Shown: positions 45,159-55,700, numbered from the stretch's first letter. The stretch is DNA of 64,000 nt from JAJDIA01 sp031555145 (GCA_031555145.1 JAVBUR010000043.1:1-64000), one strand, 5' to 3'. The notes: a model not told the origin generated them from the sequence alone. A program made the numbers and translations.

Positions 45159-45191
45159 AATTTTGTATTGAATTTAAAGTGTTGATATTCT

Positions 45192-45228
45192 GTTAATACA
45201 CGACTGTTTGGCGACGCAGTGTATTAAC
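45192..45228 (-). other. 10-bp perfect inverted repeat in the susC leader
   Basis: GTTAATACAC / GTGTATTAAC (45192-45201 with 45219-45228), 17-nt loop, 34 bases upstream of the susC start. It may be a leader hairpin that tunes susC expression or a site for a regulator. Assigned from position only. Confidence 0.45.
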
Positions 45229-45251
45229 GGTGGGTAAAATCACTTACGATG

Positions 45252-45280
45252 ACCGGTTGCTGTGTCTAACAGTGACCGGT
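45252..45280 (-). other. Second hairpin in the fecR-susC gap
   Basis: The palindromic word ACCGGT at 45252-45257 and 45275-45280 closes a 12-bp stem with CTGT/ACAG and GT wobbles inside, with a 5-nt loop. A TTTTT run follows on the plus strand only. On the transcribed minus strand there is none, so it is more likely a processing or attenuation structure than a terminator. Confidence 0.4.
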
Positions 45281-45329
45281 TTTTTGTGCTTTTATGTCAA
45301 TTCATAGGCATTTTGATATTAAAGGGTTA

Positions 45330-46301
45330 TTAATGGATACGGATTGTGTTACCTTCTCTTTCCCACTCGAATGCGAGGCCTCTTTGCATGATTCCCAACA
45401 CCTCATCGATGGGCTGGTCGTTGAGGAATGAGCCCGAGACGGTAACGTCTTTCAATTCGTCCGAAACTTCGATCACTACGCCGTATCTCCGTTCCAAAGC
45501 CTTGGACAGTTCGCAGACAGGGATGGATTGGTACCGGAACAACTTGTCTTTCCAGGTCAGATAGAGGAGCGGTTCTACGGTCTGCACGTCTGCTTTCCCT
45601 GTTTCTTTGTTGAAGACCAGTTGTTCGTTAGGAACCAATATGATCTGCCGGTCATTGGTGCGAAAACAGATCCGCCCGCTCTCGAGGGTGGTTACTATAT
45701 CGCCACGACCAGCATAGGCGTTGACATTAAACCGGGTACCCAGCACTTCGATGGACGATGTGCCCAAGTCAACCTTGAATACCTGCCCGGTGTTTTCCTT
45801 TACATCAAAAAACGCTTCTCCCTCCAGGCGGATCCGGCGTTGCTTTTCGCCATAATTACCGGTGTATGTCAACACACTGTTTTTATTGAGCTTGACAAGA
45901 CTGCTATCAGGGAGGTAAAACTCACTCACATTGTCAGAGGTGATATGCGTATAATATGTCTTAGGCAGCCAGTCAGGATCGAATTGATAGGTAACGAATA
46001 TCCCCAAAAGAAGTATGACAGCAGCCGCAAGGCCCAACAGATAGTATCGGATGCCCCGTTTACCTGTGCCTGGACGATGGTTGAAATACGACTGCACATG
46101 CTTTTCGTAAGCTTGCTCCGGATACTGTGAATAGGTATCACTCGCTTCGGCTTCCCAATGTAACTTCAACCACATAAACTCATGCCAATGGCTCTCGCTC
46201 TCGTTCAACCATTGGTTGAAAGCGAGGATGTCATCTACCTGTGCTTCGCCTGCGAGTACCCGGGCGATGATCGTGTCTATGTTTATGATTGGATAGTTCA
46301 T
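45330..46301 (-). CDS. FecR-family anti-sigma factor (second system)
   Basis: 323 residues. A cytoplasmic N-terminal helical domain (IINIDTIIARVLAGEAQVDD ... FNQWLNESESH) is followed by one transmembrane segment (about 87-106), the FecR domain (FYLPDSSLVKLNKNSVLTYT ... IRLEGEAFFDVKENT) and a DUF4974-type STN-interacting C-terminus (SIPVCELSKALERRYGVVIE). It holds the neighbouring ECF sigma factor until the SusC STN domain signals. Confidence 0.94.
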   Translation of the reverse strand: MNYPIINIDTIIARVLAGEAQVDDILAFNQWLNESESHWHEFMWLKLHWEAEASDTYSQYPEQAYEKHVQSYFNHRPGTGKRGIRYYLLGLAAAVILLLGIFVTYQFDPDWLPKTYYTHITSDNVSEFYLPDSSLVKLNKNSVLTYTGNYGEKQRRIRLEGEAFFDVKENTGQVFKVDLGTSSIEVLGTRFNVNAYAGRGDIVTTLESGRICFRTNDRQIILVPNEQLVFNKETGKADVQTVEPLLYLTWKDKLFRYQSIPVCELSKALERRYGVVIEVSDELKDVTVSGSFLNDQPIDEVLGIMQRGLAFEWEREGNTIRIH

Positions 46302-46358
46302 GTTTTATCTATATCGCATTATTCAAATTTTACCCTTAGTCAGTGTATGAATTTATTT

Positions 46359-46907
46359 TCATAAATCGTTTGTCAGTATTTCCCGCAGCTTCCTGATCGC
46401 CAAAGACATATGCGCTTCGATGGTTTTGACAGATATATTGAGGATATCGGAAGCCTCTTTATACTTCAGCCCATGCTCCCTCACCAGACGGTAGGTTTGT
46501 TCGCACTTCTCGGGCAATTGCGAAACAGCATCGTTGAGGTGCTTCATGACTTCCGATGAGATTAACTCTGTCTCGGGATTATTCTCCTCCCGCCTGAATG
46601 GGTATTCCGGCGAAACCGGCACTTCCATTTGCCGGAATGTTTCTCTCCGATACCTGCTGATCGCCTGATTACGCGCAACGGTATACAGGTATGATTTGAA
46701 ATAATGTATCTCAGGTAATTGTTTCCGTTTTTCCCAGATATGCAGGAAAACATCCGAAACCACCTCTTCAGCCGTTTCTTCCGAATGAATATACGAGTAT
46801 ACGAAGGCATGAAGCCGGGGGAAAAAACAGATATACAAATGCCGCAAAGCTTCCTGCGAATCTTTGGTGGTTAGTTCATTCAGCCAATATGTAATCTTTT
46901 CTTCCAT
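46359..46907 (-). CDS. ECF-type sigma factor (second SusCD system)
   Basis: 182 residues with region 2 (LRHLYICFFPRLHAFVYSYI, EEVVSDVFLHIWEKRKQL) and region 4 (HLNDAVSQLPEKCEQTYRLV, LKYKEASDILNISVKTIEAH). It precedes fecR by 57 bases and is read in the same direction. It activates the downstream susCD pair. Confidence 0.94.
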   Translation of the reverse strand: MEEKITYWLNELTTKDSQEALRHLYICFFPRLHAFVYSYIHSEETAEEVVSDVFLHIWEKRKQLPEIHYFKSYLYTVARNQAISRYRRETFRQMEVPVSPEYPFRREENNPETELISSEVMKHLNDAVSQLPEKCEQTYRLVREHGLKYKEASDILNISVKTIEAHMSLAIRKLREILTNDL

Positions 46908-47016
46908 TTACTCCGTTTAAACCAAAAGCTATATCGAGCCCTTTTTATTGCGTTTTTATAGAGTCGCAATATATGGAAAACACCCTTAGTCTATTCGCAA
47001 AATAATTAAAAAAAAG

Positions 47017-47045
47017 AAAAAGGTGCCTGAAACAGACACCTTTTC
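47017..47045 (-). terminator. Terminator of gdhA
   Basis: AAAAGGTG / CACCTTTT with a short CTG/CAG upper stem and one C-A mismatch. The minus strand continues TTCTTTTTTTTAA. It lies 24 bases past the gdhA stop. Confidence 0.85.
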
Positions 47046-47068
47046 ACTATCATTATATCGGATACAGC

Positions 47069-48403
47069 TTACAGAATTCCCTGTGCCATCATCGCTTTGG
47101 CTACTTTCATGAAACCGGCGACGTTAGCGCCTTTCACATAGTTGACCGTACCGTCTTCCAGGGTACCGTATCTTACGCATTGGGCGTGGATAGACTTCAT
47201 GATGGTTTTCAGCTTTTCGTCTACTTCTTCGGCCGACCAGCTCAGCTTCATGGCGTTCTGTGTCATTTCCAAGCCGGAGACGGATACACCACCGGCATTC
47301 GCTGCCTTGCCCGGCGCATAAAGGATACCCGCTTCGAGGAATGCATCAACAGCTTCGGGCGTAGAGGGCATGTTAGCGCCTTCGGATACGGCGATGCAAC
47401 CGTTGGCCAACAGCGTATTGGCATCGTCACCCCGTAGCTCATTCTGTGTAGCACTCGGCATGGCAATGTCACATTTTTCACTCCAGGGACGGGCACCTTG
47501 TACATATTTGCAACCATATTGCTCGGCATATTCGCGAATACGGCCACGGTAAAGGTTCTTCAATTCCATAATATAGGCCAGCTTCTCGCTGTCGATACCT
47601 TCCGGATCATAAATGTATCCGTCGGAGTCTGACATCGTCACCACTTTAGCACCCAGTGAGAGCAATTTCTGTACCGTATATTGCGCCACATTACCCGAAC
47701 CGGATACAGCTACGACTTTACCCTTAATATCAATATTACGCGTTTTCAGCATTTCCAGCAGGAAATAGACATTCCCGTAACCGGTTGCTTCGGGACGAAT
47801 CAGCGAACCGCCGAACTCAATTCCCTTGCCGGTAAATGTACCGGTGTTTTCACGCGCCATCTTCTTGTACATACCATACATATAGGCCACTTCACGTCCG
47901 CCAACACCGATATCACCTGCCGGCACATCGGTGTCCGGGCCGATATTGCGCCACAATTCCAGCATCAAGGCCTGGCAGAAACGCATAATCTCCGCATTCG
48001 ATTTGCCTCTGGGACTGAAGTCGGAACCGCCCTTACCGCCACCCATCGGAAGCGTAGTGAGGGAGTTCTTGAATGTCTGCTCGAAAGCAAGGAATTTCAG
48101 GATGGAAAGATTGACGGAAGAGTGGAAACGCATCCCCCCTTTATACGGACCAATGGCATTGTTATGCTGGATACGGTAGGCCATATTGGTATGCACCTGC
48201 CCTTTATCATCTGTCCATGTGACACGGAACGTAAACACGCGATCGGGAATACACAGGCGTTCAATCAGATTGCTATTTTCAAATTCCGGATGTGCATTAT
48301 ACTCCTCTTCGATTGAAGCTAATACTTCAGCCACTGCCTGGTGGTACTCCGGTTCATTGGGGAACCGTCTTTTCAAAACCTCTAATACTTCTTTTGCTTT
48401 CAT
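47069..48403 (-). CDS. gdhA: NADP-type glutamate dehydrogenase
   Basis: 444 residues, the length of hexameric small-type GDH. The catalytic region MAYRIQHNNAIGPYKGGMRF then PMGGGKGGSDFSPRGKSNAE and the Rossmann motif VAVSGSGNVAQYTVQKL are intact. It assimilates ammonia into glutamate. Two gdh genes are usual in Bacteroides-group organisms, and NADP preference is inferred from homology. The promoter is a perfect consensus match. Confidence 0.96.
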   Translation of the reverse strand: MKAKEVLEVLKRRFPNEPEYHQAVAEVLASIEEEYNAHPEFENSNLIERLCIPDRVFTFRVTWTDDKGQVHTNMAYRIQHNNAIGPYKGGMRFHSSVNLSILKFLAFEQTFKNSLTTLPMGGGKGGSDFSPRGKSNAEIMRFCQALMLELWRNIGPDTDVPAGDIGVGGREVAYMYGMYKKMARENTGTFTGKGIEFGGSLIRPEATGYGNVYFLLEMLKTRNIDIKGKVVAVSGSGNVAQYTVQKLLSLGAKVVTMSDSDGYIYDPEGIDSEKLAYIMELKNLYRGRIREYAEQYGCKYVQGARPWSEKCDIAMPSATQNELRGDDANTLLANGCIAVSEGANMPSTPEAVDAFLEAGILYAPGKAANAGGVSVSGLEMTQNAMKLSWSAEEVDEKLKTIMKSIHAQCVRYGTLEDGTVNYVKGANVAGFMKVAKAMMAQGIL

Positions 48404-48427
48404 AAGACTTAACTTTTTTCAACGGCA

Positions 48428-48458
48428 CAAAGGTAAGTCAAATTTTAAAACTACCAAA
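48428..48458 (-). promoter_or_regulatory. Bacteroidetes promoter of gdhA
   Basis: The minus strand reads TTTG (48455-48458), exactly 19 nt, then TACCTTTG (48428-48435), giving a leader of about 20 nt. Confidence 0.85.
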
Positions 48459-48525
48459 GATTTGAAAGATAAAATGAAAAATAAATGTCGAATTGCTTCA
48501 TTTTATCAAAATAACTATCAAATTG

Positions 48526-48708
48526 TCATTCGTCTCGATTTTTTCTGCTCTTATAGATAGGAACGAATACAATGATAGCAGAAGCTACTATGGCAAAAAT
48601 CACACTAAAATCAATGGTTTTGCTGTATGCAAGCAGCATATAGCAAAGCACACCCCACAAGATAGTCAGACAGACGGCCTGACTATTTGTTATCTTCCTC
48701 CGTGCCAT
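48526..48708 (-). CDS. Small two-helix membrane protein
   Basis: 60 residues: a basic start (MARRKITNSQ), two hydrophobic segments (AVCLTILWGVLCYMLLAY and FSVIFAIVASAIIVFVPIY) and a charged end (KSRKNRDE). The start is three bases after the stop of the DUF2007 gene on the same strand, so they are co-translated partners. The protein is not recognised. An accessory subunit or membrane anchor for the DUF2007 protein is a natural guess. Confidence 0.7.
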   Translation of the reverse strand: MARRKITNSQAVCLTILWGVLCYMLLAYSKTIDFSVIFAIVASAIIVFVPIYKSRKNRDE

Positions 48709-48711
48709 AGA

Positions 48712-49116
48712 CTATATATTATTTCCTGTTTGCCACATACTTGCAAGGAAAAGTAGCCCCAGGCATACAGCAAGAATAGCAAACATGATCAAAATTTGTT
48801 GCCCCAATGAGAAGTTGCGCAAAAAAGGTATATGCTTCGCTATACCTGAGAGATTCCGAACCTCGGGCGTCAGTTCATCTTCTTTCGGCAGGTCGTACCC
48901 ATTCTCTATCATAATCTCCAGGGCACGGGGGACAGCGCTCTCCAACAGTTCTACACGGGCACCGCCAATATCCACCATACCACCCAAAACACGGTTGCTG
49001 TATGCATTCCGCACATAGCAGTCAACCCCTTCCGATTTCAATAAGGCCAGCAACACATCCGCTTCTTCCGGACGAGCAAACCGGGCAATCTCCACCATTT
49101 TTTCTTCCGTTTCCAT
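48712..49116 (-). CDS. DUF2007 (putative signal-transducing) protein with C-terminal membrane helix
   Basis: 134 residues from ATG 49116 (METEEKMVEIARF). An in-frame start seven codons earlier is possible. The DUF2007 domain spans about 8-70: IARFARPEEADVLLALLKSE, VDCYVRNAYSNRV, GGARVELLESAVPRALEIM. One transmembrane segment follows near the C-terminus (QQILIMFAILAVCLGLLFLA). This compact ferredoxin-like domain is found in signal-transducing and GlnB-like contexts but has no assigned reaction. It is upstream of the small membrane protein. Confidence 0.85.
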   Translation of the reverse strand: METEEKMVEIARFARPEEADVLLALLKSEGVDCYVRNAYSNRVLGGMVDIGGARVELLESAVPRALEIMIENGYDLPKEDELTPEVRNLSGIAKHIPFLRNFSLGQQILIMFAILAVCLGLLFLASMWQTGNNI

Positions 49117-49208
49117 ACGCATTCGTTTTATGATCAAGTAAAGATAACGAATTTGTCCGAATAAGTATAGTTGATTGGCAGAAAAGTACAGGGCATGCCA
49201 TTTTCATG

Positions 49209-49216
49209 TATATTTG
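49209..49216 (+). promoter_or_regulatory. -7 element of the beta-propeller lipoprotein gene
   Basis: TATATTTG, giving a leader of about 18 nt before ATG 49239. Confidence 0.55.
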
Positions 49217-49238
49217 GGGAGAATAATTATACTTGCTT

Positions 49239-50372
49239 ATGAGAAACCTAATACTGCTTATATTAGTGGGTATCCTTGTTGGAGCCTGCCAGGCGAAAAA
49301 TAATCAGGCGAAAGAGGGCGAGGGCGTAGAGGCAGCGGAGGAGGAGATCGCCGCTCCCAAACCTTTCCCTGCATTGGAAGGGGGGGATGTGTTTTATAAG
49401 AATAAAGACCCATTCGGAGGAATAGTGGAACTGAAAGGAAAACACTTGGAGGCGGCAGATACGGTGATCTTCAAACTAAAGGAGCCCTATGCGGTAATCC
49501 GTGACGGGAAACTGATCGTCAAAAGCCTGGGAGGAGAAGGGCCCGCCCTCTTGTTCAATTACCCGGAGCTGTCGTTCATTCGCTATCAGGGAAAGTTTGG
49601 TAACGGACCGGATGAGTTTCTTTATCCGGAAATGGTTTCGACCAATGATCCGAACTTATTGTGCTACCTGTTTGAGTTATCTAATGAGAAACTGTATCAA
49701 ATGGATAGGTCGGGCGCCCTTACACGTTATGTCTTCCCCTGGAAAAAGACTGAGGGAAGCCGTTACAGCCAAAAGGGGGACATCAAGAATATCGGACCGG
49801 ATGATTTTTTGTATGTAGACAACAGCAAAACAGGGAAAAGCATCTTCCGGGCATACCTGGAAAATGATTCCGTACACATCCGCGAAGTCACAAGCCTGAA
49901 TTTGAATCCGAAGCGGAAAGGATGGGCCAATTACATCGGCGATTTCGGCATCAACGCCGCGAAGAACCGGATGGTCTATGCCTACAAATACTTCAAAATA
50001 CTGAAGTTTATGGACATGGATGCCCAAACGATCAAAACCATCAACTTCGAGAAGGAAGAGTTTGACGAAAGCACACTGGCATTAGCCGATGGGATGGACA
50101 ATAACGTCACCCATTACTGGGGCATGTCGGCACAAGAAGACTATGTGTATTGTCTCTACAGCGGACGAACCCCGATGGTAGCCTCCCGGGAGAATATGAA
50201 AGGCCAGCATTACATCTACGTCGAGCAATACGACTGGAACGGCACTCCCATCCGCACTTTTAAACTCGACCAGTGGGGATACTTTTTCGTGGACGAAGAA
50301 GCAGGTAAACTCTTCCTCATGTGTTACTATGAAGATGACCCATTCTTCGAATTCCAGCTTCCGCCCAATTAG
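49239..50372 (+). CDS. Lipoprotein predicted as a 6-bladed beta-propeller
   Basis: 377 residues from ATG 49239. A TTG six bases earlier gives two extra residues and is less likely. Lipobox ILVGAC (Cys about 15) is followed by a glutamate-rich linker and repeated beta-strand blades with aromatic and Gly-Asn-Gly turns (LSFIRYQGKFGNGPDEFLYP; QYDWNGTPIRTFKLDQWGYF). It resembles the BF3164-like/TolB-like propeller lipoproteins abundant in Bacteroidales, whose ligands are unknown. The last 4 bases overlap the end of the convergent TonB-receptor gene. Confidence 0.8.
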   Translation: MRNLILLILVGILVGACQAKNNQAKEGEGVEAAEEEIAAPKPFPALEGGDVFYKNKDPFGGIVELKGKHLEAADTVIFKLKEPYAVIRDGKLIVKSLGGEGPALLFNYPELSFIRYQGKFGNGPDEFLYPEMVSTNDPNLLCYLFELSNEKLYQMDRSGALTRYVFPWKKTEGSRYSQKGDIKNIGPDDFLYVDNSKTGKSIFRAYLENDSVHIREVTSLNLNPKRKGWANYIGDFGINAAKNRMVYAYKYFKILKFMDMDAQTIKTINFEKEEFDESTLALADGMDNNVTHYWGMSAQEDYVYCLYSGRTPMVASRENMKGQHYIYVEQYDWNGTPIRTFKLDQWGYFFVDEEAGKLFLMCYYEDDPFFEFQLPPN

Positions 50373-52714
50373 AAGGTGACGATTACCTCAGCGCCGATCT
50401 GCAACGGTTTACCTAGTTGCATAAAGGGTTGACGATCCTTCGTGCCGTCATACTTGGAGGTGTCGAAGTAGAAGGCAGCGTATTGGGTGTCGGTAAGGTT
50501 GCGGCCCCAGAGATTCAGGCTGACGATCCCTTTGCGGATACCAGCCTTGGCATTAAGAAGGGCGTAGAAAGGCTGCGTAATGTCGTTGCGTTCTGTCCAG
50601 TATATATCGCCGGCGCCGTTGTATTGGATACCGATCGTGAATTGGTCGATCCAACTGTTACGAAACAGGCGGGTGTTTTGGAGTCCGACGCTTACCGTAT
50701 GACGCGGGGCGTAGGGGATGTAGTTACCCGAAAAGTCTTCTTCGCCGTTGTTATAGTCGCGGAAGGTGGCATGGGTATAGCCGTAGTTCACATCAGCGGT
50801 CAGTCCGTCGGCGATCGTGGCCCGGAGGGAGGCTTCGGCACCGTAGCTGCGCGCTTTACCGGCGTTAGTCAGGATACGGCCGCTGCCGCTATCGACGAAT
50901 TTTGTCAGTTGGATGTCCTTAATATCCATATAGAACAGGGTCAGTTCGCCTTGCAGCAGGCTGGGGACCAGCTCACTGCGGACACCCAGTTCGTAGTTCC
51001 AGCTCTGTTCGGGCTTGTAGGCCGCCACCTCATCCAGCTGGGCAGGTTCTTTGATCTCTGTCGGAATCATGTTCTTGAACGCATTCATTACATCGTACTG
51101 CATACGGGTCTGCATCACGTCGGCCGACATCTGCACATTGTATCCACCTGCTTTGTATCCCTTTGCCGCAGACAGATAGGTGACGGTGCGCGGCGTACAT
51201 TCATATTTCAATGCGACCTTGGGAAGCACCTGCCAGTAGTCTTGCGAGATGCTTTCATCAATAACGGATTCAGGATACATCGAACTGATATCCGTCGGAG
51301 GAGTCGCCGGGTCAAATGACATGCCCAGCTTCATCTTGCCGGAAGATTGGTAGTCGAGCTTCTGCTTTTCATAATCCAGCCGCAGACCGGCAGTAATAGA
51401 CAGTCCTTTGATAAACAAGTTGTTGTAGGTAGATTGATGAAACAAAGCCAGCCCATAGGTAGGTGTTTCAAACACGCCGGGAATCACTAATTCGTCGTTC
51501 ATAACCGTCAGTGTAATCGGCATGCGGGGGTTCGCCGCTTTTAGGTTGTCAAATACGCGCTGGAAGATATCGTTGATCCCGTCTTTCTTAAAAGTCACCG
51601 GTCCTTCCGTATGCAGATCATCGTAAAAGCCATACATGCCGACCGACCATTGATAGTTAGATTGTGTATTGCTTTTGATCGCCAGTTCTTCGCTGAATGC
51701 CTGCTGCTTTTGTTTCTGATTGAGGGTAAACAGGGAGCGGGGGGTATAGTCCTGATCCATTTTCATATCGTCTTTAAAGTACTGGTAGCCCGTGGTACTG
51801 CTGAGCAGGAAACGGTCGGTCTTGTATTCGAACGACAGGTTGTTGGTCCAAACCGTGCGTTGATACGCGCCGGGATCGTTATAGTTGACAGAGGCAACGG
51901 CCTTTGTCTGCGGATCATAAATGCCATACGGGAAAGCACCCTGGTCGGTGTAGTCGAGATTCGTCGAATAAGTGGCGAGGAGGTTGGGCCGGATACGCCA
52001 GTCCAGTTTCAGTCGCCCACCGGCGGCTTCTTCGTGATCGGCCTTTTCGCCGGTATAGGCATTGGTGAAGTAGCCATCATTACGGTCGTAGTAACCACCA
52101 AGGGAGATACCGACGGTTTCACCCAACTTATGATAATGGGAAGCCTTGGCGTTGACCTGCCCATAGTTACCGGCGGATACGGACAAGCGGGTTCCCTGAT
52201 AGTCAATGGGAGAAAGGGTATAGACATTGATGATACCGCCCATGGCATTACGCCCGTATAAGGTACCCTGCGGCCCACGAAGCACTTCGATGCGCTGGAT
52301 ATCGGTCAGTTCGAAATCGAAGGTACTTTTATCCATATAGGGGACATTGTCGACATACAGTCCGACGGTCTGTCCGCTGCTGCGGGCGCCGATGCCACGA
52401 ATATAAATGGCAGAAGTCATCTTCGAACCATAATCCGGCATATAGACGTTAGGAGCAAATGTACTGATATCCTTCAGCGCCTCGATCTGCCGGTTGTTGA
52501 TCATCCGGGGAGACAGAATAGAGATGGCGCCCGGCAGGGTACGCATATCGTTTGTTTCCTTGGTAGATGAGGTCACAACGACTTCATTCAAGGCGTATGT
52601 CTTGATGGTGTCGGTTTCAATACCTTTTTCATTCTCAGCCTTGACAGACTGAGCCCCTGCGGTGAGGGCAATCAGCAGTGCGTACAAATAGGGTCGCTTC
52701 ATGGTGCGTTTCAT
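50369..52714 (-). CDS. TonB-dependent receptor (FecA/BtuB-like, non-SusC type)
   Basis: 781 residues with signal peptide (YLYALLIALTAGAQSVKA). The TonB-box-like TYALNEVVVTSST follows directly, without a carboxypeptidase-regulatory domain. The plug holds IYIRGIGARSSGQTVGLYVD, IQRIEVLRGPQGTLYGRNAM and GGIINVYT. The barrel ends LQIGAEVIVTF. The architecture is that of siderophore, haem, corrinoid or metal importers rather than glycan SusC proteins, and there is no SusD partner. It lies 62 bases downstream of GH101. The ATG at 52702 (MKRPYLYA) is an alternative start. Confidence 0.92.
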   Translation of the reverse strand: MKRTMKRPYLYALLIALTAGAQSVKAENEKGIETDTIKTYALNEVVVTSSTKETNDMRTLPGAISILSPRMINNRQIEALKDISTFAPNVYMPDYGSKMTSAIYIRGIGARSSGQTVGLYVDNVPYMDKSTFDFELTDIQRIEVLRGPQGTLYGRNAMGGIINVYTLSPIDYQGTRLSVSAGNYGQVNAKASHYHKLGETVGISLGGYYDRNDGYFTNAYTGEKADHEEAAGGRLKLDWRIRPNLLATYSTNLDYTDQGAFPYGIYDPQTKAVASVNYNDPGAYQRTVWTNNLSFEYKTDRFLLSSTTGYQYFKDDMKMDQDYTPRSLFTLNQKQKQQAFSEELAIKSNTQSNYQWSVGMYGFYDDLHTEGPVTFKKDGINDIFQRVFDNLKAANPRMPITLTVMNDELVIPGVFETPTYGLALFHQSTYNNLFIKGLSITAGLRLDYEKQKLDYQSSGKMKLGMSFDPATPPTDISSMYPESVIDESISQDYWQVLPKVALKYECTPRTVTYLSAAKGYKAGGYNVQMSADVMQTRMQYDVMNAFKNMIPTEIKEPAQLDEVAAYKPEQSWNYELGVRSELVPSLLQGELTLFYMDIKDIQLTKFVDSGSGRILTNAGKARSYGAEASLRATIADGLTADVNYGYTHATFRDYNNGEEDFSGNYIPYAPRHTVSVGLQNTRLFRNSWIDQFTIGIQYNGAGDIYWTERNDITQPFYALLNAKAGIRKGIVSLNLWGRNLTDTQYAAFYFDTSKYDGTKDRQPFMQLGKPLQIGAEVIVTF

Positions 52715-52776
52715 TGTTTAATGGCCGCAAAGTAACAAAAAAGCGAAGCGTCCGGCAATCACTATATGTAGTGATT

Positions 52777-55700
52777 TTATTCTTTCCGTATCTCCATCGT
52801 GTCGATCACCAACATGCCTTTGTCGGATTGGGATACCGACAGGTAGCAATCGTTCGCGCTATCGGTGCGGAAGGTGGTTTCAAACACGCCTTCGCCATCC
52901 AGGGCGCCTTCAAACAACGCCGCTTCCTGTCTGGGGGAGAGACCTTTGATCCGGAACGCACCCGGAGAGGTCGACCGGTATTGGAAACGAAGCCGATAGG
53001 ATGTATTTGGTTTGAAACGGACCAGTGAAGGCATGGTGCGCATCACTTCTGCCCCTCCCCGCCCCTGATCAAGGATCTTGAGCGAATAATTCCCTTCAAT
53101 CACATCATCGGTATAGGGATCATGCCGTCTGCTTAAATGGATTTTGGCCTCCGACGGACGTGCCAGCATCCAGCCGCCCCAACCGAAATCGACATGTTCA
53201 AAGTCTTCGTAATACATACAACCAGCCTTCGCCGTAAGCGTTGTTTCCATCCAGCGGATATCATCGAAGACAACAGCCGATGTGTCTTTGACCGCATCAG
53301 CCTTCAGGCTGAGCAAGGCACTGGTATGGCCGGCCGGCTGGGTAAAGGACACACGCAACAACTGATAGTAACCTCCCCGCTTGTCGGAGTTGATCTGTGT
53401 ATTTTTAAACGTCGTTTCATCCAGCGAGGAAGCGACCGACTTTCCGCCGTTGCGCGAGACCTCCAACGTCGCTTTCCGCTTGCCGTTCACCTGTACCCAG
53501 GCATATACACTATAGCTTTTGCCGCCTTCCAAACCGGAGATCAGTTGGCTAACACCCGTTTGCTTCTTGCCGGACAGCACTAACTCAGCTTGTCCATACG
53601 GAGTCTGCTGGATGGTCACACCTGCCGGGTTACTGGTGGGTTTCCAGTAGTGGAGTGAGTGGCTGTCGAAACCCATATCTTTTACCGGACTGCCATGACT
53701 CCAATCTGCTGCGAGCAGGTCAAGCGCAGGTGCCTTATATATAATGTAGGGGACATCCCTTTCGGCGGTCAAGCTGATACGTCCGTCGGATACATTCAGG
53801 ACACGGGGAGCCATGCGACCGGTATCCGTCAGGGCATAACTGTACACCCTGTCTGTTCCCTTCCAGGAAGCAGGTAACGTCCATTCGGTAGTGCCGCCTT
53901 CGGGGTTATAGTGATACACTTTCTCCAGAGATTGATGCGACCAGGGGATAAAGACAACCGAACCTTGTTGGATTAACTGTCCGTCGGCAAACATACGGGT
54001 GACGCCTTCCGTCCGTGTCACCTCCGTACCGTTGCGGAAACGAAGTCGTCCGGCATCGGCATAGATCACCGGCGATTGCATCAGGAAGCGGTAAGGAAGT
54101 TGGTTGGTATAGAAGTTACGGATCGCCCGATGCATATCTTTCCCGTTCTGCCATCCCTGGAAACCGACAGTTGCACCCCGGTCGTACCCGCCTCCAAACA
54201 GGGAGTCGTTGGCAAATGCATCCTTTCGATGTCCGTGGATAAAACGCGAGATCAGGCTCTTGGATTCGGGATGATAATGGATCCATACGCCATAGCGGTT
54301 AAAGACACTGGGATCTTCCGTCCAGGCCGCCCAGCCCCGTTCGCGAAACAGACGTGCAGTGCTATAGGCCAGGTAGCGGTGTTCACGGTAGGTATCAATA
54401 TAGATAAAGTCGAGCCCATCGACTTCCCCCTTCAGCTCATTCAGCCGTTGTTCGAAACTGTCGCTCAACAGGTCGGCCTCTTTGTTCATCAAGTACGCTT
54501 GGTCGAGCCATTTCCATGCTGGGATATCCGACACGATCTGTTTGTTATAAGCGTTAGCAGCAGGATGGGCTTCACTGGCATTGATATGGACGCCCATATA
54601 GGCGTTATATCGTTTAGCTTCATTGACCAGGGTATTCAGATCCTTCACTCCACCTGCACGGGTATTGTAATTGTCGCCATAGTCGGGATGGCCGGTATCA
54701 TGTCCTTCTGCCTGATAGCCTTTTAATTCAAGCATTTGCCGGAAACCATCCGTAAGGTAATAGACCTTCTTAATATTATCCAGTTGACGCAGGAAAGGGA
54801 ATTGGGCTTCGCTGGCAAAGTTCATGGTAATGGTCACGTTGGAATTCTTTACCCGCTCGACACCGTATGGATCAGGATATACTTCGGCCAATGCCACAGC
54901 ACCATCCTGCCAATTAACCGTTCCGTCGCCGTTCCGGTCGCCGGTAAAGATTACTTTCCAGGCAGGGTATTCGGTGACCCGGTTATCCGGCCCCCGGTAG
55001 ATCCACTCGTTATTTCCGATGAAAGTCCTTTCCTTATTAGGATCAGAGCGATAGACAAATTGCTTCGTTTCATAGATGGAGTTATTATCGAGGCTGACAG
55101 CCAGCCGTTCGTTATTGAGGATCACGATAGCGGCGGTACGGTTAATCGTATCCGGCTCTTTCACCTCCAGCGGATAGAAACGATCGGAACCTTCGTTCAC
55201 GGCAAAGGAAAGAGCGGCTCGGGGTTCATCGTTCGGCAGCGAAGCCATGTACTGCCCGGGAAAGCCGATGGTATATACCCGCACATCACCTTGTTCGCGG
55301 ATGTCCCTCATCTGACTTTCCACCACATTTCCGTTTATGTGGCAGTCCACTTTCAGCTGTAGCTGTGCATCGGGCACTTCAATCAAATAAGAAACCGCCT
55401 GTTTGTCGATGCGCAGCCCGTATCCTTTAGCCGGGTAGTCTGTCCCGTTTATGGTAACATATTGACAAACGGTCTCATTGGCAACGATATCATCCGATCC
55501 CCATTGGTAGTACAACGGAGTAGGGAAGTAGTTAGCCATAACTACTGAAAAATCACCATCCGTCAAGGTGAAGGTACCCGTGGGAAGCGCGGCCGGAAGC
55601 GCGGCAGTTTCCTTGCAGACCAGGTCCGACACCACGGCGTCGCCCCCTTTATATGCCCTCAGGCCGATCTTTCCGGGCTTGCTTCCCAATCCGGGGATAT

